DNA of 64,000 nucleotides from Colwellia echini (lineage in GTDB: Bacteria > Pseudomonadota > Gammaproteobacteria > Enterobacterales > Alteromonadaceae), in NCBI RefSeq assembly GCF_002843355.2, contig NZ_PJAI02000002.1:1-64000 (forward strand). The letters run 5' to 3'. A program made the translations under genes and the position numbers. The notes under the pieces are model-generated. The model made no database searches and had not been told where the DNA came from. It worked only from the letters and a program-made list of their open reading frames with translations. Position 1 is the first letter of the stretch. The number at the start of each line of letters is the position of its first letter. Shown here in pieces: positions 1 to 9,211 of the stretch.

Positions 1-128
1 TCCCAATAACCCGTTATTGGCTTCGCTTTCCCGCCTTGTACTACGAATAATTAAAACTATTGTAGATACGTGAATACAAATAGTTGATATTGTTATACTT
101 TAAAATTTCATTATCCCGAACTCAGGTT
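1..128 (+). repeat. Family 1 inverted-repeat (MITE-like) element, copy 1, cut by window start
   Basis: This is the right-hand part of a non-coding element whose full copies lie at 53993-54189 and 62117-62312. It shares the interior stretch with TTGGCTTCGCTTTC and AAAACTATTGTAGAT and ends in the 18-bp terminal repeat TTATCCCGAACTCAGGTT at 111-128. The flank is AACT. The left end is outside the window. No reading frame is seen inside. Confidence 0.75.
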
Positions 129-259
129 AACTAGTTTAAGCCTTATTGAACAAAATAGTCGATACTTTTAATGATTAATTTTAGCTATTAATTGTAATAA
201 TATGATCTATCTGAAAATTAATGTTTTTAGGGGGAAGCTGTATTTATAGGTCAACGAAA

Positions 260-595
260 TTAATCGTCTAGTTGAGTATCTAGGTATTGTATTTTGTCGG
301 TTACGCCATCCCATTTTTTTGCATCGTCTAAAGGTGGTTTAACTTCTGTGATTCTGGGCCAGTGTTTGGCTAGTTCAGCATTAAGCTCTATAAATTCTTT
401 CTGGTCTTCAGGTACTTCATCTTCTTGGTATATTGCATCAGCAGGGCATTCAACTGGGCATAAATCACAATCAATACAATCATCCGGGCTAATCACTAAA
501 AAATTAGGACCTTCATAAAATGCATCGGCGGGACAAACCGCTACACAGTCAGTGTATTTACATAAGATACAGTTATCAGTTACTACAAATGCCAT
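260..595 (-). CDS. fdxA: 7Fe ferredoxin [3Fe-4S][4Fe-4S], FdxA family
   Basis: This is a small soluble electron carrier of 111 residues, close in size to the Azotobacter FdI/FdxA family (about 107). The N-terminus MAFVVTDNC is the family start, so the ATG at 595 is preferred over a TTG 11 codons upstream; neither has a clear Shine-Dalgarno. By alignment with FdI, C9, C17 and C50 would hold the [3Fe-4S] cluster and C21, C40, C43 and C46 the [4Fe-4S] cluster. The non-ligand cysteine at the FdI C24 position is Ala25 here. The acidic C-terminal tail of the family is present. The gene diverges from the FAD dehydrogenase at 745, with about 150 bp between them. Its redox partner cannot be read from the sequence. 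Confidence 0.92.
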   Translation of the reverse strand: MAFVVTDNCILCKYTDCVAVCPADAFYEGPNFLVISPDDCIDCDLCPVECPADAIYQEDEVPEDQKEFIELNAELAKHWPRITEVKPPLDDAKKWDGVTDKIQYLDTQLDD

Positions 596-744
596 AGGAG
601 TATTTAAAATCGTTAAAGTGGTTATCAATAATGAGGTAGATCATACCTTTGTTGAGCGCAATTTCAATCTCTTGTTTATAAAATGATAGCGTACAGGTAA
701 AATACCGAAAAATATTACTCTTCTCCTGTTGGATTGCATAAAGA

Positions 745-2424
745 ATGATTCGTTTAACCAATATTAAACTTGCGCTTGACCATAAAGATCACGAACTTGA
801 ACAAGCTGTTTTATCTAAACTATCTATTAACGCCGATCAATTAGTAAACTTTAGCGTATTTAAGCGTGGTTATGATGCACGTAAAAAAACGAATATTATT
901 TTAATTTATACTTTAGATGTCGAAACCACCCTGAATGAACAACTACTTGTTAATTTTGGTAATGATAATCAAGTAAAAGCAACACCAGATATGGCTTATA
1001 AGTTTGTAGCACAAGCGCCAAAAGAACTTAAAAATCGTCCTGTGGTAATTGGCATGGGGCCATGTGGATTATTCGTAGGTTTAGTTCTTGCACAAATGGG
1101 CTTTAAACCGATTATATTAGAGCGCGGCCAAGAAGTAAGGCAACGCACTAAAGATACCTTTGGATTTTGGCGTAAAAAAATATTGAATACCGAATCAAAC
1201 GTACAATTTGGTGAAGGTGGTGCAGGTACATTTTCTGACGGTAAATTATATAGTCAGGTTAAAGACCCAAAACATTATAGCCGTAAAGTATTACATGAAT
1301 TTGTTGATGCAGGCGCACCAGAAGAAATTTTATATGTTAGCAAACCTCACATTGGTACTTTTAAATTAGTGACCATGGTTGAACAAATGCGCGCTAAAAT
1401 TTTTGAGTTGGGTGGCGAAATTCGCTTTAATCAACGTGTAGATACCATTCATTTTGTTGATAATGATGGCGCTGAAAAAAACACACAAGGTATCGAAGGC
1501 TACCAAAATCAAAAAGTAACTGGTTTAACACTAGCTACCGGCGAACATATTGAAACCAACCATATTGCTTTAGCCATCGGCCATAGTGCCCGTGATACTT
1601 TTAGTATGTTGTTCGACTCAAATGTTTATATTAAAGCAAAACCTTTTTCTGTCGGTTTTAGAATAGAGCATGAACAATCAGTTATCGATGAAGCACGTTT
1701 TGGTGAGAATGCAGGTAACGAAATATTAGGCGCTGCAGATTATAAACTAGTGCATCATTGTAGTAATGGGCGTTCAGTTTACAGCTTTTGTATGTGCCCA
1801 GGTGGCACTGTTGTTGCTGCTGCTTCAGAAGAAGGACGTTTAGTAACTAATGGTATGAGCCAATACTCTCGTCATGAGCGTAATGCTAACAGCGCCATTG
1901 TTGTTGGAATTGAGCCGAGTGACTATGTAACTAGCGAGTTTGCTTCAACGCGAGATTACGTACTTGCTGGTATGGAATTTCAACGTAAATTAGAAGAAAA
2001 GGCTTATGCGCTTGGAGGCAGTAATTATGATGCACCAGTGCAACTTGTAGGTGACTTTTTAGCTGGGCGTAAAAGTGGCGAACATGGCAGCGTTACACCA
2101 TCATATAAACCAGGTGTAAGGTATTGTGATTTAAGTGAAACCTTACCTGATTATGCTGTTGCTGCTATTAGAGAGGCACTTCCTGCTTTTGAGAAGAAAA
2201 TTAAAGGTTTTTCTATGAGCGACGCTACCTTAACGGCGGTAGAAACTCGTACCTCATCACCGATTCAAATTACTCGAGATAAAGAAACATTACAAAGCTT
2301 GAACACGCAAGGTTTATACCCAGCAGGTGAGGGCGCAGGATATGCGGGCGGAATTTTATCTGCAGGTATTGACGGTATTAAAGTTGCTGAAGCTATGGCG
2401 TTAGCTATGATGGCTGAGCAATAA
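745..2424 (+). CDS. FAD-dependent dehydrogenase (COG2509-like), function unknown
   Basis: The 559-residue protein has a poorly defined N-terminal domain (about 1-95) followed by a Rossmann dinucleotide-binding motif, VVIGMGPCGLFVGLVLAQMG, at about 97-116. The central segment QFGEGGAGTFSDGKL and the C-terminal YPAGEGAGYAGGI motif are the usual FAD-contacting elements of the uncharacterised COG2509 dehydrogenases. No signal peptide or membrane segment is visible, so it is probably cytosolic. Start ATG at 745. It is monocistronic between divergent fdxA and thrS, with a hairpin plus T-run at 2489-2520 as likely terminator. The substrate is not known for the family. A link to the neighbouring ferredoxin is only speculation from proximity. 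Confidence 0.85.
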   Translation: MIRLTNIKLALDHKDHELEQAVLSKLSINADQLVNFSVFKRGYDARKKTNIILIYTLDVETTLNEQLLVNFGNDNQVKATPDMAYKFVAQAPKELKNRPVVIGMGPCGLFVGLVLAQMGFKPIILERGQEVRQRTKDTFGFWRKKILNTESNVQFGEGGAGTFSDGKLYSQVKDPKHYSRKVLHEFVDAGAPEEILYVSKPHIGTFKLVTMVEQMRAKIFELGGEIRFNQRVDTIHFVDNDGAEKNTQGIEGYQNQKVTGLTLATGEHIETNHIALAIGHSARDTFSMLFDSNVYIKAKPFSVGFRIEHEQSVIDEARFGENAGNEILGAADYKLVHHCSNGRSVYSFCMCPGGTVVAAASEEGRLVTNGMSQYSRHERNANSAIVVGIEPSDYVTSEFASTRDYVLAGMEFQRKLEEKAYALGGSNYDAPVQLVGDFLAGRKSGEHGSVTPSYKPGVRYCDLSETLPDYAVAAIREALPAFEKKIKGFSMSDATLTAVETRTSSPIQITRDKETLQSLNTQGLYPAGEGAGYAGGILSAGIDGIKVAEAMALAMMAEQ

Positions 2425-2488
2425 TAGTTGCTGATAATGACTAAGGTTTAGGTAATAGTCGCTAGCAAAAAAGAACTAAAATTTTACC

Positions 2489-2520
2489 AAAGCCCTTGTT
2501 TAAAAAGAGTAAGGCTTTTA
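2489..2520 (+). terminator. Probable terminator after the FAD dehydrogenase gene
   Basis: AAAGCCCTT and AAGGCTTT can form an eight-pair stem with one bulged C, followed by a short T-run. A second weaker hairpin with a six-T tail (AAAGAG/CTCTTT, 2550-2570) follows within the thrS leader and could act as a second terminator or an attenuator. Confidence 0.5.
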
Positions 2521-2690
2521 CAATTGTCGCCGTAAATTTATATTTCAAGAAAGAGAGTTAAGCTCTTTTTTATGTTCAGGATGAACATTAGTAGGTAACC
2601 GCAAGAGGCGACAGCCAATACCATTTATTTTAAATTATTAATAAATTCATGCGACGCTTGGTATGCGCCGCCACTGAATAAGGAACAAAC

Positions 2691-4601
2691 ATGCCTGTAA
2701 TTACTCTCCCAGATGGCTCACAACGTAGCTTTGAACAAGCAGTATCTGTAATGGATGTTGCTCTTGATATTGGCCCAGGTTTAGCAAAAGCGACCATTGC
2801 TGGCCGTATTAATGGAAATCTTGTTGATGCGTGTGAATTAATCACCCAAGACGCTGACTTACAACTTATCACCAGTAAAGATAGTGAAGGTCTTGAAATT
2901 ATACGTCACTCTTGTGCACATTTATTAGGGCATGCAATAAAGCAATTATACCCAAATGTTAAAATGGCTATCGGTCCGACTATCGACAATGGTTTCTATT
3001 ATGACATTGACCTTGAAGAGTCAATTACCGAAGACGATTTAGCTAAGCTTGAAAAGCGTATGACTGAACTAGCGCGTACAGGCTATGAAGTTGTGAAGAA
3101 AACTGGTACATGGCAAGACGCTTACGACGCTTTTACGGAGCGCGGCGAAACTTACAAATTACAAATTCTTGATGAAAATATCGAGAAAACAGATACCCCG
3201 GCTTTATATCATCACGAAGAATACATTGATATGTGTCGAGGTCCTCATGTACCAAGTATGCGTCATTGTCATCATTTTAAATTAATGAAAGTTGCCGGCG
3301 CATACTGGCGTGGTAACTCAGACAACAAAATGTTGCAACGTATTTACGGCACAGCATGGGCTGATAAAAAACAACTGAAAGCTTATATTGTACGTTTAGC
3401 TGAAGCTGAAAAGCGTGATCACCGTAAAATTGGTAAAACATTAGATTTATTCCATTGGCAAGAAGAAGCACCAGGTATGGTGTTTTGGCATAACGATGGT
3501 TGGACAATTTATACAGAATTAGAAAAATTTATTCGTGAAAAACTTCATGAATATGACTATGACGAAGTAAAAGGTCCATTAATGATGGATCGCGTACTTT
3601 GGGAAAAATCAGGCCACTGGGAAAAATACGCAGAAAACATGTTTACGACAACGTCGGAAAAACGTGAGTACGCGATTAAACCAATGAACTGTCCAGGTCA
3701 TGTGCAAATATTTAACCAAGGCTTAAAGTCGTACCGTGATTTACCGCTGCGTATGGCTGAGTTTGGTTGTTGTCATCGTAATGAACCATCAGGCTCTTTA
3801 CACGGTTTAATGCGCGTTCGTGGTTTTACTCAAGATGATGCGCATATTTTCTGTATGGAATCACAAGTTCAAGCTGAAGTAAGCAAATGTATTCAAATGG
3901 TGTACGATGTTTACGGCTCGTTTGGTTTTGAGGACATAGTCGTTAAATTGTCAACACGTCCTGAAAAACGTATTGGTAGTGATGAAATTTGGGACAAAGC
4001 CGAAGCTGGTTTAGCTCAAGCGTTAAAAGATAACGACATCAAGTTTGAATATTTACCTGGAGAAGGTGCATTTTACGGTCCTAAAATTGAATTCACATTA
4101 ATGGATTGTTTAGGTCGTGGTTGGCAATGTGGTACAGTACAACTTGATTTTGCATTACCAGAGCGTTTAGGCGCAACTTATGTTGGTGAAGACAACGAAA
4201 GATATACTCCGGTAATGATTCACAGAGCTATTTTAGGTTCCTTAGAACGTTTTATTGGTATTTTAATTGAAGAATACTCAGGTAAGTTCCCAACATGGTT
4301 ATCGCCAATTCAAGCGACAATTATGAATATTACCGACAAACAAGCGCCATATTGTGAAAAAGTTGTTAAAAAACTCAAAGAAAATGGCTTTAGAGCAAAA
4401 ATAGACTTGAGAAATGAGAAGATAGGCTTTAAAATCCGCGAGCACACTTTGAAGCGAGTTCCTTATTTGCTAGTTGTTGGTGACCAAGAGATGGAAGCTG
4501 GCGAAATTGCAGTTAGAACTCGAAGTGGTGAAGATTTAGGAAAAATGTCTGTTGATAGCTTTATCGCTAAATTAAGCGAAGAAGTTAAAACAAGAATATA
4601 A
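2691..4601 (+). CDS. thrS: Threonyl-tRNA synthetase
   Basis: This enzyme charges tRNA-Thr with threonine in the cytosol. At 636 residues it matches the bacterial length (E. coli 642). The order is a TGS domain (about 1-61), an editing domain with HSCAHLLGH near residue 70 and the distal CRGPH motif, the class II catalytic core with motif 2 ([18 protein letters not shown]) and motif 3 ([15 protein letters not shown]), and a C-terminal anticodon-binding domain. The ATG at 2691 follows AAGGA. A leader of about 170 nt precedes it. In E. coli ThrS represses its own translation through a tRNA-like leader; the leader here contains stems but I could not fold it into that operator. infC follows after 179 bp, the conserved order. 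Confidence 0.98.
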   Translation: MPVITLPDGSQRSFEQAVSVMDVALDIGPGLAKATIAGRINGNLVDACELITQDADLQLITSKDSEGLEIIRHSCAHLLGHAIKQLYPNVKMAIGPTIDNGFYYDIDLEESITEDDLAKLEKRMTELARTGYEVVKKTGTWQDAYDAFTERGETYKLQILDENIEKTDTPALYHHEEYIDMCRGPHVPSMRHCHHFKLMKVAGAYWRGNSDNKMLQRIYGTAWADKKQLKAYIVRLAEAEKRDHRKIGKTLDLFHWQEEAPGMVFWHNDGWTIYTELEKFIREKLHEYDYDEVKGPLMMDRVLWEKSGHWEKYAENMFTTTSEKREYAIKPMNCPGHVQIFNQGLKSYRDLPLRMAEFGCCHRNEPSGSLHGLMRVRGFTQDDAHIFCMESQVQAEVSKCIQMVYDVYGSFGFEDIVVKLSTRPEKRIGSDEIWDKAEAGLAQALKDNDIKFEYLPGEGAFYGPKIEFTLMDCLGRGWQCGTVQLDFALPERLGATYVGEDNERYTPVMIHRAILGSLERFIGILIEEYSGKFPTWLSPIQATIMNITDKQAPYCEKVVKKLKENGFRAKIDLRNEKIGFKIREHTLKRVPYLLVVGDQEMEAGEIAVRTRSGEDLGKMSVDSFIAKLSEEVKTRI

Positions 4602-4627
4602 ACTAACTGACATACATTAATTTAATA

Positions 4628-4655
4628 TTATAAGTGATAATTTTATCACTTATAA
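4628..4655. other. 13-bp perfect inverted repeat between thrS and infC
   Basis: The arm TTATAAGTGATAA and its exact complement are separated by two T residues. The stem is entirely AT-rich apart from two G-C pairs and is not followed by a T-run on the plus strand, so it is not a standard terminator. It may be an RNA processing or stability hairpin within the thrS-infC transcript. Confidence 0.6.
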
Positions 4656-4772
4656 AGTAGAGTTTTATGTCTGTTTGCGGAGAAAGCGCTGAGTTGACCA
4701 ACGTCAATAAGCACTTTTGATAAATAAACAGATATAAAGCTCAATTTATAAGTAAATAAAAAAGAGTTCTTT

Positions 4773-4789
4773 GGAGGAACATGGCTATT
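4773..4789 (+). promoter_or_regulatory. infC Shine-Dalgarno and probable AUU start
   Basis: GGAGG at 4773-4777 is only 3 nt from the ATG at 4781 but 9 nt from the in-frame ATT at 4787. That ATT is followed by AAA GGT GGA, which aligns with the start of E. coli IF3 (AUU-Lys-Gly-Gly). Spacing and alignment both favour AUU, the rare codon through which IF3 represses its own translation. Confidence 0.7.
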
Positions 4790-5338
4790 AAAGGTGGACA
4801 ACGAGGCGGGCGTAAAGAGCCAGCTCATCGTTTAAATGAGTTAATTACAGATATACTAAATAACGAAGTTCGATTAATTAAGTTTGACGGAGAGCCTGGT
4901 GGCATCGTTACTTTAGATGAAGCAATGGATCAAGCGGATGACGCTGGTGTAGATCTTGTTGAAATTAGCCCTACTGCTAAACCACCGGTTTGTCGTGTGA
5001 TGGATTACGGCAAGTTTATCTATGAGAAAGCTAAAGAACAAAAAGAACAACGTAAAAATCAGAAACAAATTCAGGTTAAGGAAATTAAATTCCGTCCTGG
5101 TACAGATGAAGGCGATTATCAAGTGAAATTACGTAGCTTGAAGCGCTTTTTGGAAGACGGCGACAAGGTCAAGGTTACATTACGTTTCCGTGGCCGTGAA
5201 ATGGCCCACCAAGAGCTAGGTTTACAACTTTTAACTCGCGTTAAAAACGATTTAGAAGAGTTAACCGTGCTTGAGTTCTTCCCGCGTAGAGCGGAAGGGC
5301 GTCAAATGGTGATGGTCTTAGCCCCTAAAAATAGATAA
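4787..5338 (+). CDS. infC: Translation initiation factor IF-3
   Basis: IF3 binds the 30S subunit, keeps ribosomal subunits apart and checks start codon-initiator tRNA pairing. The protein has the N-domain (with [22 protein letters not shown]), a lysine-rich linker and the C-domain ([29 protein letters not shown]). From the ATT at 4787 it is 183 residues; an in-frame ATG two codons upstream (4781) would give 185. The ATT is preferred because of Shine-Dalgarno spacing and alignment with the E. coli AUU start; use of AUU lets excess IF3 lower its own synthesis. It lies in the conserved thrS-infC-rpmI-rplT block. Confidence 0.95.
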   Translation: MKGGQRGGRKEPAHRLNELITDILNNEVRLIKFDGEPGGIVTLDEAMDQADDAGVDLVEISPTAKPPVCRVMDYGKFIYEKAKEQKEQRKNQKQIQVKEIKFRPGTDEGDYQVKLRSLKRFLEDGDKVKVTLRFRGREMAHQELGLQLLTRVKNDLEELTVLEFFPRRAEGRQMVMVLAPKNR

Positions 5339-5355
5339 TTTTTGGTTTGACAAGT

Positions 5356-5426
5356 AATAAGTTATTTTCGGATAACTTATTCACCAACTTTATCTTTACG
5401 CTGGTAGTAAAGGCTTGCAAGTAAAG
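5356..5426 (+). promoter_or_regulatory. Structured infC-rpmI leader, candidate L20 autoregulatory site
   Basis: The 193-nt gap before rpmI holds a 10-bp hairpin (AATAAGTTAT/ATAACTTATT, 5356-5381) and a second stem CTTTAC (5394-5399) with GTAAAG (5407-5412). A further GTAAAG at 5421-5426 could compete for the same arm. rpmI itself has only a weak ribosome binding site. In E. coli, L20 represses rpmI-rplT by binding a structured region in this gap. The structure here is seen; the regulatory role is inferred. Confidence 0.45.
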
Positions 5427-5531
5427 TGATTAAGTTAACATTTATGTTTACTGAGTCATTTTCGCCCTCGCTACTTAATATTTGGCATATACCTTCTTTT
5501 TAAAGAAAGTATAAATTTGAGAATTATTCAC

Positions 5532-5726
5532 ATGCCTAAAATGAAAACCAATAAAGGTGCTGCAAAGCGCTTTAAAAAAACAGCCTCAGGCTACAAGTTC
5601 AAACAAGCTGGCCTTCGTCATATCTTGACTAAGCGTCGTACTAAAGTTAAGCGTCATCTTCGTGCTAAGTGCATGATCGCCGCATCTGACATTAAGTCAG
5701 TTAAAAAACTTTTACGTCACGGTTAA
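5532..5726 (+). CDS. rpmI: 50S ribosomal protein L35
   Basis: L35 is a small basic protein of the large ribosomal subunit. The 64 residues begin [14 protein letters not shown], the invariant family start, so the ATG at 5532 is chosen over a TTG 15 nt upstream. Length is that of E. coli L35. The Shine-Dalgarno is weak, which fits translational control from the preceding leader. rplT follows after 15 nt. Confidence 0.98.
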   Translation: MPKMKTNKGAAKRFKKTASGYKFKQAGLRHILTKRRTKVKRHLRAKCMIAASDIKSVKKLLRHG

Positions 5727-5738
5727 TTAGGAGTATAG

Positions 5739-6101
<363 letters not shown>

Positions 6102-6150
6102 GTTAAGAATGTAGTTTAACTAGGCCTTATTAGGTATTGGTTAAACTTGA

Positions 6151-6178
6151 AAAAAGGACGCTTTATAGCGTCCTTTTT
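6151..6178 (+). terminator. Rho-independent terminator of the thrS-rplT block
   Basis: A perfect 12-bp stem (AAAAAGGACGCT with AGCGTCCTTTTT) and TTAT loop ends in a run of five T residues. Confidence 0.93.
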
Positions 6179-6347
6179 ACTTTTATACGTATTACTTATA
6201 TAGGTATGTTAAATTACGTATAAATAATAATATTTCACCAAAACGACTTACTGCTTAGTACTTAACTGTTTAGTAAAAGTGTACAAGTCGCTTTAGTAAA
6301 ACACTATTTTAAACATTGAAATATTTGATAATTAATCACGAGAAATA

Positions 6348-7454
6348 ATGATGAACTTAGCTGATAAAGTTTTAGCCGTTAATAATGATCTTCCTATTCG
6401 TACTAATGCACCTGTTCATAGCGGTAAAGTGCGCTCTGTATATTGGTTAACTGAAACTGATAGCAAGCGCCTTATTGAAGAAAAGGGCTATGATGTACCT
6501 AGCGATACTTCATTAGCCATTATGGTTATTAGTGACCGTATTTCAGCCTTTGACTGTATTTGGTCTGGTGAAAACAATATGCGTGGCGTACCTGGCAAAG
6601 GCGCGGCTTTAAATGCTATTTCTAATCACTGGTTTAAATTATTTAAAGATCAAGGCTTAGCTGATAGTCATATTTTAGATATACCGCACCCATTTGTATG
6701 GATTGTACAAAAAGCTAAGCCAGTGATGATTGAAGCCATTTGTCGTCAATATATTACGGGTTCAATGTGGCGCGCTTACACCAAGGGTGAGAGAGATTTT
6801 TGTGGTATTGAATTACCAGAAGGCTTAGCAAAAGATAGTAAGCTACCTAAGCTATTACAAACACCATCTACTAAAGGAATTTTAAAAGATATTCCAGGTG
6901 TTCCTGCAGTTGATGACGTAAATATTACCCGTAAAAATATCGAAGACAATTTTGCGTCATTTAATTTTAAATCAGTTGAAGATATCTCTTTATATGAGAA
7001 ATTATTAACTGAGGGGTTTGACGTTATTTCAACGGCATTAGCAAAAATAGACCAAGTGTTTGTAGATACTAAGTTTGAATTTGGTTACGTTAAAGATGTA
7101 AATGGTGAAGATAAGCTTATTTATATGGACGAGGTAGGTACGCCAGATTCTTCACGTATATGGGACGGTGAAGCTTACCGTGCGGGCAAAGTGGTTGAAA
7201 ACTCAAAAGAAGGGTTTCGTCAATTACTCCTTAATCACTTCCCAGATCCTGATATTTTATTAAATAAAGATCGTATGGATGAGCGTGAAGCGTTAGCACG
7301 TGATAACGAATTACCTTTATCTGTGCTAATGGATGTCTCAAAAACTTACACAGAGATAGCTGAAAAAATAACGGGTCAGAAAATTATTTTATCGGATAAC
7401 CCAAAAGCTGAAATTATTGCAATTTTACGTGAGCAATATCAATTAATTGATTAA
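6348..7454 (+). CDS. purC: SAICAR synthase (phosphoribosylaminoimidazole-succinocarboxamide synthase), long form
   Basis: This enzyme condenses CAIR with aspartate using ATP, a late step of purine synthesis. At 368 residues it belongs to the long form found in marine gammaproteobacteria rather than the roughly 237-residue E. coli form. Family motifs are GKVRSVYW near residue 26, [25 protein letters not shown] and [23 protein letters not shown] at 6348 and 6351 leaves a one-codon ambiguity. It is monocistronic, with a terminator at 7571. No PurR-like box was recognised in the 170 bp upstream. purB, another enzyme of the pathway, is at 36217. Confidence 0.96.
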   Translation: MMNLADKVLAVNNDLPIRTNAPVHSGKVRSVYWLTETDSKRLIEEKGYDVPSDTSLAIMVISDRISAFDCIWSGENNMRGVPGKGAALNAISNHWFKLFKDQGLADSHILDIPHPFVWIVQKAKPVMIEAICRQYITGSMWRAYTKGERDFCGIELPEGLAKDSKLPKLLQTPSTKGILKDIPGVPAVDDVNITRKNIEDNFASFNFKSVEDISLYEKLLTEGFDVISTALAKIDQVFVDTKFEFGYVKDVNGEDKLIYMDEVGTPDSSRIWDGEAYRAGKVVENSKEGFRQLLLNHFPDPDILLNKDRMDEREALARDNELPLSVLMDVSKTYTEIAEKITGQKIILSDNPKAEIIAILREQYQLID

Positions 7455-7570
7455 GAATGTAAATTGAGTACGTAGCCACTATTCACGCTAGCAATTGATT
7501 ACTTAATTGTGTAAAGGTTGAGTTAACATAAGTAGCTTGACGATAAATGACAAATCTTGTGATATATATA

Positions 7571-7601
7571 AAAGCTTCTGAATTTATTCAGGAGCTTTTT
7601 T
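7571..7601 (+). terminator. Rho-independent terminator after purC
   Basis: AAGCTTCTGAAT pairs with ATTCAGGAGCTT across a short loop with a G-T wobble, followed by six T residues. Confidence 0.85.
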
Positions 7602-7902
7602 GTTTTGAAATTCAAATAGTATTTGAGGATAACAGTGAAGGTTATTCGTATTTTCCTTATTTCCTCAAAAACAGTTGGTTCTTGCTTGTACCTCGCATAT
7701 TATAATCAACAATTTTTAGCCTCTTAGTGAGGCGTTGAGGCTGTAGAATAACTCATTCAGCCAAAGTAACTGATTTTTTTATGCTCCTGTATCGCACTGT
7801 AAACCGTTAAAATGATATAGATAATGCATTTGGTACCCCTGATTTAGGGGGAAATTAATAACAAACGAGTAATTCTACAAGCTCATTAAAAGTCGGTAGC
7901 AT
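7602..7902. other. Intergenic region before the MerR-family gene
   Basis: No gene is seen in 7602-7902. It contains an imperfect inverted repeat, CCCCT-GATTT-AGGGG (7836-7850), whose half-sites match the CCCCT/AGGGG core of the operator at 8255-8272 but with wider spacing. It could be an autoregulatory site; this is weakly supported. Confidence 0.4.
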
Positions 7903-8241
7903 ATGTACATCGGTGAAGCATCAAAACAAGCGGGTTTATCTATCAAGGCTATTCGATTCTATGAAGAAAAAGGATTAATCAGGCAGCCTAACAGAAAAGG
8001 CCGATATAGAGTATATGATGAAACAGATTTAGAACTTCTCATATTAATTAAAGAGGCAAAGGACTTAGGAATTCCCTTGTCCAAGCTTAAAAGCGTTATT
8101 ATTTACAGTAATGGTAAGATTGATTGGAAGGAAATAAAAAAATTTTTAAGAGAAATCAGAGAGCAATTAAGTAGTAAAATTGACGATATAAATAAACAAA
8201 TCAATAATCTTGATAAATGCTATAACCAGATAATTCCCTAA
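7903..8241 (+). CDS. MerR-family transcriptional regulator
   Basis: The 112-residue protein has an N-terminal winged helix-turn-helix starting MYIGEASKQAGLSIKAIRFYEEKGLI, the MerR signature, followed by GRYRVYDETDLELL and a long dimerisation coiled coil (about 75-112). There is no C-terminal effector domain and no obvious metal-binding cysteine pair; the single cysteine is near the end. Proteins of this kind unwind promoters with a 19-20 bp spacer, and just such a promoter lies at 8250-8281 in front of the next gene. Arginine is mostly AGA, AGG or CGA, unlike the CGT-rich purC and thrS, which suggests acquisition. The inducing signal is unknown. Confidence 0.88.
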   Translation: MYIGEASKQAGLSIKAIRFYEEKGLIRQPNRKGRYRVYDETDLELLILIKEAKDLGIPLSKLKSVIIYSNGKIDWKEIKKFLREIREQLSSKIDDINKQINNLDKCYNQIIP

Positions 8242-8249
8242 ATTAATAT

Positions 8250-8281
8250 TTGACTCTCCCCTTAAGGGGAGACAGTACACT
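8250..8281 (+). promoter_or_regulatory. MerR-type promoter/operator of the quinone reductase gene
   Basis: A -35 TTGACT (8250-8255) and a -10 TACACT (8276-8281) are 20 bp apart, too far for normal sigma-70 use. The spacer carries a perfect 18-bp palindrome, TCTCCCCTTAAGGGGAGA (8255-8272). Over-long spacer plus dyad is the MerR-family activation arrangement. The MerR gene ends 8 bp upstream. Confidence 0.85.
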
Positions 8282-8312
8282 GAATCTCAAATAATTAATA
8301 TTGGATAATGAG

Positions 8313-8891
8313 ATGAGTAAACGAGTATTAGTTCTAGCAGCAAACCCTAAGAAAAATAGTTTTATAAGTTCTTTAGCTGAGGCGTATGCAAACTCAGCAG
8401 AAAAAAAACATGAAGTTCGGCTGTTAAAAATATCAGATATGGAGTTTAACATGGATCTTTCGGGTGGGTATGAAGTGCAAACTTCTATGGAGGATTCGTT
8501 AGAGTCATTTCAGGCTTCGCTAGAGTGGTGTGAACACCTAGTTATTCTTACACCCCTTTGGTGGGGGTCGTTACCTGCAAAATTAAAAGGATTAATTGAT
8601 CGAACATTTTTACCTGGTTTTGCATTTCAATATGAAAAAGGTAAATTGATCCCCAAAAAACTACTAAAAGGTAAAACAGCCCGAATTATAATGACGATGG
8701 ATACTCCCCCATGGTATTACTCTATAATTCAAGGAGCACCAGCTATCAAGCAGTTAAAGGCAACAACACTCGAATTTGTTGGTTTTCACTCTGTGAAAAG
8801 TAAAATGATTGGCCCCATTATAAGCTCTACAAAAAAGTCTAGAACACAATGGATTAATGATGTATCAAAGCTCGGATTTACTGCTAATTAA
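8313..8891 (+). CDS. Flavodoxin-fold NAD(P)H dehydrogenase (quinone) family protein
   Basis: The 192-residue protein begins KRVLVLAANPKKNSFISSLAEAY, the flavin-binding phosphate loop of the NQO1/KefF/MdaB-type quinone reductase fold. It also has the family segment TPLWWGSLPAKLKGLIDRTFLPGFAF near residues 85-110. Such FMN or FAD enzymes make two-electron reductions of quinones or related electrophiles with NAD(P)H. The ATG at 8313 is chosen over a TTG at 8301 because MSKRVLVL is the normal start. It follows the merR gene behind a MerR-type promoter, suggesting induction by an electrophile or quinone. Codon use lacks the CGT preference of neighbours, as in merR. Confidence 0.85.
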   Translation: MSKRVLVLAANPKKNSFISSLAEAYANSAEKKHEVRLLKISDMEFNMDLSGGYEVQTSMEDSLESFQASLEWCEHLVILTPLWWGSLPAKLKGLIDRTFLPGFAFQYEKGKLIPKKLLKGKTARIIMTMDTPPWYYSIIQGAPAIKQLKATTLEFVGFHSVKSKMIGPIISSTKKSRTQWINDVSKLGFTAN

Positions 8892-8925
8892 GCTAAGATT
8901 ATTTTACTCATTAAAAGGAAGCTCC

Positions 8926-9075
8926 ATGACAATTATAAAGCTTTTAAATCCAGGAGAGATTTGTCTAAAGTTAGTACTTATAGCAAACAAGTATCAAAAG
9001 ACATAATGAAAGCTTCAGGAACCCTCTCGATGGGAAGATCACATTTTTGGTGTAATTGGGTGGCATAACTCATGA
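8926..9075 (+). pseudogene. Possible decayed small gene
   Basis: A 26-codon frame (MTIIKLLNPGEICLKLVLIA...) with a good Shine-Dalgarno (AAAGGA) ends in TAA TGA at 9004-9009. The same frame then reads on as KLQEPSRWEDHIFGVIGWHNS to a stop at 9075. Reading of one frame through two adjacent stops suggests a degraded gene. I do not recognise the protein, and chance cannot be excluded. Confidence 0.25.
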
Positions 9076-9087
9076 AATTATTCATTA

Positions 9088-9199
9088 ACTTTGCTTTCCT
9101 GACTCTTATTTATACTACGAAAATTTAAACTATTGTAGAGGATATAGGTAAGTGATTGATACTATTAAACTACATGCTTTATTATCCTGAAATCAGCTT
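9088..9199 (+). repeat. Family 1 element remnant
   Basis: This is a diverged right-hand part of the element seen at 1-128. It retains TTTGCTTTCCTG, TACTACGAAAATT and AAACTATTGTAGA and ends in a degenerate terminal repeat, TTATCCTGAAATCAGCTT (9182-9199). The left half is missing. Confidence 0.6.
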
Positions 9200-9211
9200 A
9201 AATAGTTAATT

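Noticed and set aside
294..518. 74-codon open frame antisense to fdxA
   Set aside because: The opposite strand encodes a complete 7Fe ferredoxin with all ligands; the frame is a shadow.
6179..6347. PurR operator before purC
   Set aside because: No sequence close to the ACGCAAACGTTTGCGT-type palindrome is present.
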